Part shown: positions 1-7,400 of the stretch, in pieces | How positions within the stretch are numbered: position 1 is the first letter of the stretch | Layout of the letters: every line of letters starts with the position of its first letter | NCBI GenBank assembly: GCA_947367415.1 | Contig: CANBEE010000022.1 | Location: 1-16,777, forward strand | DNA length: 16,777 nt | Direction of reading: 5' to 3' | Origin: an uncultured Bacteroidales bacterium | Lineage (GTDB): Bacteria > Bacteroidota > Bacteroidia > Bacteroidales > Bacteroidaceae | Made by a program: the position numbers and the translations under genes | The notes under the pieces: generated by a model | Told to the model about the DNA's origin: nothing | What the model saw: only the letters and a program-made list of their open reading frames with translations | Databases searched by the model: none

Positions 1-144
1 TTAAGAGAGGGCCTTTGCCATTGCCAACCGATTTATGAACTTTCGCCAATAGGAATATCTAAAAATCGCCCATTTGAAGTCCATGTTAGCGGATAGCTTT
101 TGCTTGCTGCCTTGCTAATGTATTGTGTTAATGGAAGCGTAAGA
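1..144. other. Left-edge stretch with no supported gene
   Basis: This stretch lies downstream of the first lipoprotein gene and runs to the window edge. The only open frame is a minus-strand 27-codon ATG frame (84 to 1) ending in TAA exactly at the edge. It has no recognisable motif and no promoter box in front of it. I see no hairpin followed by a T-tract, so the terminator of the lipoprotein gene was not located. It may be plain spacer or the end of a dispersed repeat. Confidence 0.4.
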
Positions 145-1119
145 TTATAGGTGGAGGTTGAATCCTATGGATGCGCCAAAGTTGGCGATGCTCTCCCAAC
201 GTTCCCGCGATTCGTCATATTCTCCAAGCCAATCCATTTCGTGTAATCTTAGGAAGAATCCCGTATATTTATCGATACGATATTCATATTCGATAGAGAT
301 ATAGGAACTAAGGCCACCGAATGTATCTTTTGAGGGTTTTGCATTTGTCTCCAACTGCAGGGGGCCTATGAATTGAGCTTGCAAATATCCTAAACCTATA
401 GACGTCTTCAAAGCATGTTTCTCATATAAGCTATAGATGTCAATTGTCGGTGTTATATTATGAACAAAGAATTTAACATTTACCATTTCTTTAATTAAGG
501 CATCGGCAAAATGCCCCGTGTAGTTTACGCCAAATCCCATCCATGTCTTTGGAAGGAGGTAACTATATGCTACTTCAAGCCCGATGCCACGCTTCAGCCC
601 GTCGGCTTCAATCCCATCGACTTCTATTCCACTTGCTATATGCGAATAACCAGCACCTATGTGTATTGTGTGGGGCGGCATACGCTTTCTCTCTAGTTTA
701 TCCTGATAGGCCGCATACTGCTCGCTGAAGGGATTGGGGCTATTAGCCAAAATAATAGTGTCTTTGGTCAGCAACATTTTGCCATAGAATCCGTGATTCA
801 TGTTGTTGTTGAGCCAATGGGGAGTGGTATGCTCAAGCACCATCACTGCATTGGCTCCTTCAGCCGCAGCAGCACGTTGCATGCGCACTACCGTCGTATC
901 ATAGGGTACTGTAGCCGAGAAGGTCTTGTCCGTCACTCGTATCTCACCCAACTCTACGGCCGAGTTGGGGACAGGTTCTCCATCAGTGTACACTCTAACC
1001 TCTTCAGCGGTCACTGATGGCTCCAATCGAATACGTGAATCAGTGATAATGCTTTGTGAGGTACAGCTTGTTACCAACAAGATAAGGAACAAGAATTTCA
1101 ATGAATTGAAGGATTTCAT
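145..1119 (-). CDS. Lipoprotein with RcsF-like N-terminal domain and C-terminal outer-membrane beta-barrel
   Basis: A 324-residue protein starting at ATG 1119. Residues 1-19 are a type II signal peptide with lipobox V-T-S-C (lipidated Cys19). Residues about 40-124 (VRVYTDGE, then LGEI, then RMQRAAAAEGANAV) recall E. coli RcsF (VRIYTNAEE, LGEV, RMQ, ANAV) and, more loosely, YbjQ-type domains. A basic linker (about 126-148) follows. From about 150 to the end, alternating hydrophobic/polar segments can be parsed as eight beta strands, the last ending GASIGFNLHL, as in small outer-membrane barrels. The next gene upstream is a full-length paralogue with the same order of parts, so the pair is a tandem duplication. 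This copy has its own promoter in the 64-bp gap. Location in the outer membrane is inferred from lipobox and barrel. The RcsF relation is recognised from memory and not tested, and function is unknown. Confidence 0.8.
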   Translation of the reverse strand: MKSFNSLKFLFLILLVTSCTSQSIITDSRIRLEPSVTAEEVRVYTDGEPVPNSAVELGEIRVTDKTFSATVPYDTTVVRMQRAAAAEGANAVMVLEHTTPHWLNNNMNHGFYGKMLLTKDTIILANSPNPFSEQYAAYQDKLERKRMPPHTIHIGAGYSHIASGIEVDGIEADGLKRGIGLEVAYSYLLPKTWMGFGVNYTGHFADALIKEMVNVKFFVHNITPTIDIYSLYEKHALKTSIGLGYLQAQFIGPLQLETNAKPSKDTFGGLSSYISIEYEYRIDKYTGFFLRLHEMDWLGEYDESRERWESIANFGASIGFNLHL

Positions 1120-1144
1120 ATTTGGGAAAATTTTTAGTGTTTGA

Positions 1145-1176
1145 CAAAGATATGCATTTCCATTATATTATACAAG
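1145..1176 (-). promoter_or_regulatory. Bacteroidetes-type promoter of the first lipoprotein gene
   Basis: On the minus strand the -7 box is TATCTTTG (1152-1145), a full match to TAnnTTTG. CTTG (1176-1173) serves as the -33 element with a 20-bp spacer. Transcription would begin near 1138, about 18 nt before the ATG. It lies in the gap after the upstream paralogue, so the two paralogues can be expressed independently. Confidence 0.7.
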
Positions 1177-1183
1177 TGTATTG

Positions 1184-2173
1184 TCAGAAATGATAGTTGA
1201 GGCCGAGTGAGAATCCACCGTTCATTATATCTGGATTATTATCACCATTACTGTCCGATAATTCATTCAGATATAGGCGCCCCGATATTCCAACATTTTG
1301 GGTAATACGATACTCATACTCCGCAGACACGTATATAGTTAAATCTGCCTCCACACTCCTCTTGTTTTGTGCTTCAGTATAATCCCAATCAACAATGTTC
1401 CACATGCAGCCAAGGCCAAAAGATGCCACAAGAAGAGATCTCTCCGAGCATCCATACATAGATATTGTTGGGATTACACTATGGATGGTGTTGCATATAC
1501 TGTAGCTTGGTATCGTTGCCCCATTGCGCTCAGCTATCGTTGCATTTGCAAGGTGACCACTATATACTACTCCAAATCCATAGAGGCTATAGGGTACTAG
1601 ATAGTTATATGCAGCATTCCACCCAACGCCTCGTTTAAGAGTACCGCTATTGACTTGCTCAGTTTCGCTTATCATTGGCTGTTCATTCGCTAAGATAGAA
1701 AGTCCTGCAGCTATATGCAAATAGTGTGGACTGACACGCTCGCGTTTCAGCTCATCATTGTGTTCAGTATACCACATGCTGAACGAATTATTTGCCCGAT
1801 TGTATATAGTGGTATCTTCCGTAAGCAATACTACACCATCGACATAATGGTTCATAGCATCTAAATGATTAGGCTTTCTATGCTCCAACATATAGAATCC
1901 GTTGCCTCCAGAAGCACTGACTGCTCTTCTTATCAAATTCAAGGTACTGTCGTATGTTATCTTTGGGGCATCGGGTTCATAGACTGTCCACATTTCACCG
2001 AGCACCTTACTGGAGTCAGGTGCAGCCTCACCATCTGTATATAGCCTCACCATTTCAGGAGGTGCTACTACGGGGTATTTATCAGACATGCGAGCTCTTA
2101 CAAGATATCCCCCAGTATTGCAACCAGATAATAATGCTATGAGCAATAGCAAGGATGTCGTTCTGATTTTCAT
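1184..2173 (-). CDS. Lipoprotein with RcsF-like N-terminal domain and C-terminal beta-barrel (paralogue)
   Basis: A 329-residue protein. I chose ATG 2173 because it gives a compact type II signal peptide (MKIRTTSLLLLIALLSGC, lipidated Cys18). The longer frame's first codon (TTG at 2200) lies inside the -7 box, so it cannot be translated from that promoter; ATG 2185 remains possible. Residues about 41-120 match the paralogue downstream: VRLYTDGE, VLGE, then GGNGFYMLEH where the paralogue has GANAVMVLEH, and VVLLTEDT against MLLTKDT. The linker (LKRERVSPH) and the barrel-like C-terminal half, ending SLGLNYHF with a terminal Phe typical of outer-membrane barrels, also correspond. Divergence is high, so the duplication is old or the copies have specialised. 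This copy has a strong promoter preceded by an 11-bp tandem repeat that its neighbour lacks. Confidence 0.8.
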   Translation of the reverse strand: MKIRTTSLLLLIALLSGCNTGGYLVRARMSDKYPVVAPPEMVRLYTDGEAAPDSSKVLGEMWTVYEPDAPKITYDSTLNLIRRAVSASGGNGFYMLEHRKPNHLDAMNHYVDGVVLLTEDTTIYNRANNSFSMWYTEHNDELKRERVSPHYLHIAAGLSILANEQPMISETEQVNSGTLKRGVGWNAAYNYLVPYSLYGFGVVYSGHLANATIAERNGATIPSYSICNTIHSVIPTISMYGCSERSLLVASFGLGCMWNIVDWDYTEAQNKRSVEADLTIYVSAEYEYRITQNVGISGRLYLNELSDSNGDNNPDIMNGGFSLGLNYHF

Positions 2174-2197
2174 AATCTTTGTCATTTGTTCTCGGCG

Positions 2198-2229
2198 CAA
2201 ATATATACATTATTCCCCTTAGTCGCAAA
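2198..2229 (-). promoter_or_regulatory. Bacteroidetes-type promoter of the RcsF-like lipoprotein paralogue
   Basis: On the minus strand TTTG (2229-2226), 20 bp, then TATATTTG (2205-2198) is a full match to the -33/-7 consensus. Transcription would begin near 2191, giving a leader of about 18 nt to ATG 2173. This box rules out the start codon at 2200. Confidence 0.8.
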
Positions 2230-2231
2230 AA

Positions 2232-2256
2232 AATAGCGTAACAATAGCGTAACAAA
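2232..2256 (-). repeat. 11-bp tandem direct repeat upstream of -33, probable activator site
   Basis: The 11-mer aatagcgtaac occurs twice in perfect tandem (2232-2242, 2243-2253) and a third copy begins (aa). On the minus strand this reads TTGTTAC-GCTA-TTGTTAC-GCTA, a heptamer plus 4-bp spacer. That spacing puts both half-sites on one face of the helix, as in binding sites of PhoB/OmpR-family response regulators. The TAACAAT heptamer begins 9 bp upstream of the -33 TTTG. The same heptamer type and the same 9-bp gap occur before the alpha-2-macroglobulin promoter. Confidence 0.6.
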
Positions 2257-2259
2257 TGC

Positions 2260-2389
2260 TTGTGACTAAAAATGACAAAGGCTATACCCCGATGAAATCG
2301 GTGTTTTTTAAAGGGACGTGCGTGTGATATGGCCTTCTCTATCATTTAGGTTGTAGATACTCGGGGCGCTCGTTGTGACTGAAAAAGAC
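2260..2389. repeat. Pair of imperfect 17-bp direct repeats in the intergenic gap
   Basis: ttgtgactaaaaatgac (2260-2276) and ttgtgactgaaaaagac (2373-2389) agree at 15 of 17 positions and are 113 bp apart. Both lie between the phosphatase gene end and the lipoprotein promoter. Neither is followed by a recognisable terminator. They could be remnants of a duplication or distal regulator sites; no function is evident. Confidence 0.35.
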
Positions 2390-2428
2390 TTCTCACTCAC
2401 TCGTTTTCTTAATAATCCAGAGCGGAAT

Positions 2429-2887
2429 TTATAAACTCCTCAGGAGGCCCTCGCAAGCATCTTCAAGAATGTCAATTACGTTCTCGAAACCTTGCGCACC
2501 ACCATAATAGGGGTCGGGTACATGGTCGGCTACCTTGTTGATGCAATACTCTGTCATGCGATGTATCTTGGTCTCTTCTTCGAGGCTGGGGGCGAGGTCG
2601 CGCAAGCGGCTGATGTTGCTGTCGTCCATGCCGATGATGAGGTCAAAGTCGTAGAAGTCGGTCATGCGCACTGGACGTGACAGATGTGTGATGTGGTAGC
2701 CTCGGCGCGAAGCATGGGAGCGCATGCGAGGGTCGGCCTGCTCGCCTTGATGGTAGCTGATGAGTCCGGCAGAGTCTACCTCCACCTCTTTATCCAATCC
2801 TTCGCGCTGAAGGATAGTGCGCATAATCTCCTCTGCCGTACATGAGCGGCAGATGTTGCCGAGGCAAACGAACAGTATTCTTTTCAT
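2429..2887 (-). CDS. Low-molecular-weight protein-tyrosine phosphatase (Wzb/Etp type)
   Basis: A 152-residue cytoplasmic phosphatase. The P-loop C8-L-G-N-I-C-R14-S15 is the CX5R(S/T) signature: Cys8 is the nucleophile and Arg14 binds phosphate. The general acid is Asp125 in DPYYGG near the C-terminus, the usual place for this fold. Length fits the family (140-160). The residue after CRS is Cys16, where Pro is usual (CRSP), giving two cysteines near the active site. The ATG lies inside the end of the flippase gene (ATGA overlap), so the two are translationally coupled. Family members dephosphorylate polysaccharide co-polymerase tyrosine kinases (Wzc) in capsule and exopolysaccharide systems, and the flippase partner suggests the same here. 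The true substrate is not shown by the sequence. Confidence 0.93.
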   Translation of the reverse strand: MKRILFVCLGNICRSCTAEEIMRTILQREGLDKEVEVDSAGLISYHQGEQADPRMRSHASRRGYHITHLSRPVRMTDFYDFDLIIGMDDSNISRLRDLAPSLEEETKIHRMTEYCINKVADHVPDPYYGGAQGFENVIDILEDACEGLLRSL

Positions 2888-4374
2888 TTTACAAAGCGAT
2901 TTATTATAGGTATCTGCTTCAGCGGCAGGTCGTGCTTAATGATATAGGCCACAAAGAGCAGGAGCAGCAATGTGCCCACAGCCATGCGTACCCATATGTT
3001 CTCGATGGGCATCACCTTGAAGGCACCAAACATAGCGAGGGTGATGGCGAAGTACCGGGCAATACCCTTGATATCGTATCGTATGGGGTAATAGTGTTGT
3101 CCAATGAAGTAGGAGAGCAGCATGGCTGTGCCATAGCCTGCCAGTCCGCCCCACGCACAGGCCACATAGCCGTAGCGTGGAACGAAGATAAAGTTCACGC
3201 CCAGCAGCACAGCGCAGGCAATGACCGACATGATGGCACCCCAATAAGTGACGTCCTTCAGTTTGTACCAGAACGAGAGGTTGAAGTAGATGCCCATAAA
3301 GATCTCGGCCATCATCACGATGGGCACTACGTGTAGTCCCTCCCAGTAGCTGCTACCGATGAGGTACTTGAGGATATCCATATAGAATACTACGGCAAGG
3401 AAGGCCAGTAGGGTGAAGATGATGAAGAACTTCATCGTCACGGCATACATCTCGCGATTGTCCTTGTCGCGGCTCTTGCCGAACACGAAGGGTTCGTAAG
3501 CATAGCGGAAGGCTTGGGTGAGCAGCGCCATGATCATCGCTATCTTAGTGCAGGCGCCATAGATGCCCAGTTGCACGTCGCCTTCGACGCCCGGTACGAT
3601 GAAGCGGTAGGTAATCTTATCGGCCACCTGATTGAGTATGCCTGCAATGCTGAGTACAAGGATAGGCAGCGCATAGCGTAGCATGCGGCGAGCCAAAGCA
3701 CCATCGAAGCCGTAAGCAAACCCCTTCAGCTCGGGGATGAAGCCAAAGGTGACGCTCACCGTACAGATGAGGTTGATGAAGAAGATATAGCCTACGCTGT
3801 AGTCGGGGTTGTACCACCAGCTTACCCACTCGGGATGAACCTCATAGATGGCGGGTGCACCGAGGAAGACAAAGACATTGAGCAGGACGCTTGCGAGGAT
3901 AAATGACATCTTCAGCGCCATGAACTTCCATGGGCGATGCTGGCCGCGGAGTCGGGCAAAGAGTATACTCTGCAGCGCATCAAAGGCCACGATGGTGGTC
4001 ATGCAAGCAATATACTCGGGGTGGTCGGCATATCCCATGAGTGCGCTGAGGGGGGCATTGAACACAAGGCAGAGTACAGCAAACAGGATGCTGGCACCTC
4101 CCACGAGCCAGAGTGTAGTGCCATATACCCGATGGCTGTCCTCACCCTCCTTGTTGGAGAAGCGGAAGAAGGTGGTTTCCATGCCGAAGGTAAGCAGCGC
4201 CATCAACAATGCCGTATAGGCATACACGTTGCTCACCACACCGTAGCCACCGCTCTCGGCTACAATCTTCGTGGTATGGAGCGGTACGAGCAGATAGTTG
4301 AGGAAGCGCCCCACGATACTGCTGAGACCATAGATGGCTGTGTCCTTGACAAGTGTTTTCAGTTCTTTTGCCAT
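2884..4374 (-). CDS. Polysaccharide (Wzx/MATE-like) flippase family membrane protein
   Basis: A 496-residue integral membrane protein of the polysaccharide biosynthesis/MATE-like superfamily. The N-terminus (KTLVKDTAIYGLSSIVGRFL followed by NYLLVPLHT) is the typical opening of Bacteroidetes Wzx-like proteins, and the chain has roughly 12-14 hydrophobic segments, consistent with flippases of about 480-510 residues. Known members move undecaprenyl-linked oligosaccharide repeat units across the inner membrane; this one's substrate cannot be read. It starts at ATG 4374 behind a clear promoter and ends in a 4-bp overlap with the phosphatase gene, forming a two-gene operon. No glycosyltransferases are nearby, so it may serve a conserved glycan carried elsewhere on the chromosome, not a local capsule locus. 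Confidence 0.88.
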   Translation of the reverse strand: MAKELKTLVKDTAIYGLSSIVGRFLNYLLVPLHTTKIVAESGGYGVVSNVYAYTALLMALLTFGMETTFFRFSNKEGEDSHRVYGTTLWLVGGASILFAVLCLVFNAPLSALMGYADHPEYIACMTTIVAFDALQSILFARLRGQHRPWKFMALKMSFILASVLLNVFVFLGAPAIYEVHPEWVSWWYNPDYSVGYIFFINLICTVSVTFGFIPELKGFAYGFDGALARRMLRYALPILVLSIAGILNQVADKITYRFIVPGVEGDVQLGIYGACTKIAMIMALLTQAFRYAYEPFVFGKSRDKDNREMYAVTMKFFIIFTLLAFLAVVFYMDILKYLIGSSYWEGLHVVPIVMMAEIFMGIYFNLSFWYKLKDVTYWGAIMSVIACAVLLGVNFIFVPRYGYVACAWGGLAGYGTAMLLSYFIGQHYYPIRYDIKGIARYFAITLAMFGAFKVMPIENIWVRMAVGTLLLLLFVAYIIKHDLPLKQIPIINRFVK

Positions 4375-4395
4375 AGTGCATTGGTAATACTTCTA

Positions 4396-4428
4396 CAAAA
4401 GTAGTGTATTTTTGGCATGTGTCCCAAA
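4396..4428 (-). promoter_or_regulatory. Bacteroidetes-type promoter of the flippase-phosphatase operon
   Basis: On the minus strand TTTG (4428-4425), 21 bp, then TACTTTTG (4403-4396) matches the -33/-7 consensus fully. Transcription would begin near 4389, about 15 nt before ATG 4374. No phased repeats precede it, unlike the lipoprotein and macroglobulin promoters. Confidence 0.75.
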
Positions 4429-4454
4429 CATCGTTCCTAATTTTGGTATGGGCA

Positions 4455-7400
4455 TTACTTAATCTTTATCCATAGGGCTGGAGCCGTAGCGATAAACTCC
4501 GGTGCATACATGCACTGTATGGTGCTGGGGGCAGAGGTGAATTCGCCCGACTGGCTCACCCAGAAGTCGCGGTCAATAAAGTAGCTGCCCTTGCCGATGC
4601 GGTAGAAGTAAAGTTTCGTTGCACTATTCTCTACGCTGCAGTAGTAACCCTGCCCGTTGCTGTAGGTGTAGCCTGAGCGTGTGCTCACAGGCTCCAGCGC
4701 TGCGGGGCGCTGCAGATGTAGCTCTACATAGTCCATGGCGCGGTCGGTGGTGAAGAGCATACGCACTCTTACGCGATCGCCTTTAGCGGGGCCTCTCCCT
4801 CCGCCCTTTCCCAAGGAGAGGGAGCTTTTGGGCATCTCTGTTAGCAGCTCCTTGCCATCACGGTTCTCTACCTTATAATAGGTACACTTCAGTGTCAACC
4901 CTGTACCCGAGTTCTGTACCTTGTCGGCATCTTCGTAGTATTGCCAGGTCATGGAACCCCAAGAGATGGTATTCTCTCTCTGACTTTGTAGAATGATGGG
5001 GATTTCGGGTATTGCGGAGACTCTCTTTTCAGGCGTTACCTCATACTTCATGCTCCCTCGCTTATCCTTCTCAATCAAACGAAGTGTCGCATTCTTCACC
5101 TTCACCTTTACATTTTCAGGGTTGTCTGTATCACCCCTCCTTGGGAGGGGCAGGGGGGAGGCCTCCATTATCGCATACACCGCCTGTGCCGTAGCCACAC
5201 TATTGCTCCACTGCGTAGTCTGTTTCTGCTTGAGGAGCCACTGCTGCATACGTCCGATGATGTCGACAGGTTGGTCCAGACGTTTGAATGCCTCGATGAG
5301 CATTGCTTGCGTGGCAATGGGATTGCTGTCCCAACTCCATCCGTAGCGGTTGTCGCGCCAATAAATGCCCATTTCATCGGACTTTAGGGAGGACTGGCTC
5401 ACTACCTCGGCTATTGCTGTCGCCTTATCACGCTCGTTGAGGCGGAGGAGGGTAAGCATCTTCAGGGCCTTCTGCATCAGAGTACCTTGCGTAGTCTTGT
5501 CCTTCATCAGCAGGCCTTTGTAGTGCTCGTAGGCAGTGCCTGGAGTATTGCCAGACGGAATCTCTGGGAACATGCTGCGGGCATACAAGTAGTAGAGCGC
5601 GTAGCTGTCGAGCGTCTTGGGCTTGCGCTTCATGCGGCTGAAGGAGTCGTAATAGTTGGCATCAAGGAAGTGGATACCGCGCTTAACCATGGAGTACAAG
5701 GTGTCGTTCTGAGTAATGTTGAGGCTGTGCATGGCCTCCAGCTCGCCCAGTCCCTTGATGATAAGGAGTGTGGTGTAGCGGTCGCTGTCGAATCCGTTCA
5801 TCCATGCCCAGCCACCATCTGTGTCTTGATTGGTGGCAAGGCGACTCAGCAGGCTCTGGCATAGGGCGGCAAGGCTGTCGCGACGATAAAACTCGCTGTA
5901 GCCCTCCACCTCGGGGTAGCGGTCTATGAGGTAAGCGCCCATCGTGGCAGCATAGTAGCGGTGGAAGAGGCGCTCATTGCTCGGGTTCTCCTCCTTGCAG
6001 AGCGGAGGCAGGGCCTCAATGGCATACCAGATAGGATTGGGCACGAGTTCCAGTGTCAGGCTCTTGTGCTCCAAGGTGGGAGATTGCTTCTCCTTGAGCG
6101 CATCGAAGACAAACTCGCGCTTCTCCTTGCCATTGACATATAGCGCCATGGTCTCGGTTACGAGTGTGCGGCGAGGGAGCACTGTGATTGTCGCTTGTTC
6201 GCCATCGCTATATCGCAGGCTCTCTGCGGTGATGCGATAGGTCAGATAATTCTCTCCCGTAGGTGCGATAATCGGGAAGGACACCGAGGTGCTGCTGTTG
6301 GCTGCGATGGAGACTGTTTGCGACTGCTCTCTTCCTCCAGTCTCAAGTTTGACAACAGCCTCTATCGGTGCATCGCCACTATTCGTCACCTTAGCCGTGA
6401 ACTCGCACTGGTCGCCCTCGTAGAGGAAGCGCGGCACATGGGGCTGCACCATCAGGGTCTTGCGTGTGACGAAGTCGAAGTTTACCCGTCCGTGCTTCAG
6501 GTCCTTGGTGTGGGCAATGCCCTTCACGTGCCACTGCGTCAGTAGATCGGGTGCGGTAAGGATGAGGGTTGCCTGTCCCTGCTCATCGGTATGCAGGTTG
6601 GGCAGGAAGAGGGCGGTGTGACTGAGGTTTGTTCGCAGAGGGGGAGTTTGATCCTTTTGCTCGGAGCTCTCGGAGCTCTCGGAGTCCTCTGAGTCCTTAG
6701 AAGCTTTGGAGTATGCCGTCGACTCCTCTAAGACAAGTCCCTCAGCGCTGGCCACGTCAAATCCTGCTCGGTTCTTGGCTTGTCCCCGTGTGGTGGCTGG
6801 TGCTGCAAGGCTATAGAAAATCTGATTTTCCCTCAGTCCCTCGGGCAGACTGTAGTATCTAGGTTCGGTGGGATAGGGCACGTTGACGTGCGTGTTGTCG
6901 TCCCAAGCCCACATGTTGATACCCTCCATCTGCACCCTTCGTCCGTACTTTCTAGGCGCTAGGGCGATATCCCAATAGTTCTCTCCATAGCTGTCGAGAG
7001 CAGCATCGTAGATGCTCAGGATGAATGACGACTGCACCGGATGGCCGCGATGGTCGCTGATGCGGATGGTGCATTGCTCCTTCTCGCCGGGTTCGAGGTA
7101 GCTGCGCAGGGTGGATAGCTGCACGTTCAACTCATCGGACTTGTCTTCGATGGAGAACACCTTCGTGTTGATGCACGACACATTCTCCTTCATAGAAACG
7201 AGGTCCACCTGCATGCCGCCCCGCCACTTCTCCTTGATGGGTATGCGCAGTGAGGTCATCTCGTCGGTGAGGCATAGTGTGCCCTTGTCTACCACGCGGT
7301 TCTCTATCTGTATATAATAATGTAGGTATACGTCGCTGTAGCGTGTGCCCACATACAGTACTGCCGTGTCGCCCGTCTGTACTTCGCGTGACTTTACTCT

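Noticed and set aside
1..84. 27-codon minus-strand frame ending at the window edge
   Set aside because: Too short, with no motif, promoter or homology visible, and cut off from any context beyond the edge.
2287..2309. Hairpin ccgat-gaa-atcgg followed by a T-run on the plus strand, as a terminator
   Set aside because: The stem is only 5 bp before a mismatch, and no plus-strand gene precedes it.
2082..2345. 87-codon minus-strand frame overlapping the lipoprotein promoter and gene start
   Set aside because: It spans the promoter and the phased repeats, overlaps the real signal peptide in another frame, and shows no recognisable protein features.
2842..3336. Plus-strand open frames of 120-165 codons antisense to the flippase, macroglobulin, sigma factor and ruvB genes
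   Set aside because: They lie wholly opposite well-supported genes, their translations are rich in His/Cys/Arg without domains, and no promoter precedes them.
5988..5999. C-K-E-E (C1417-E1420) as a degenerate thioester motif in the macroglobulin
   Set aside because: Ungapped alignment anchored on the flanking NPIWYA and FHRYYA segments puts the thioester columns six residues later, at S-N-E-R.
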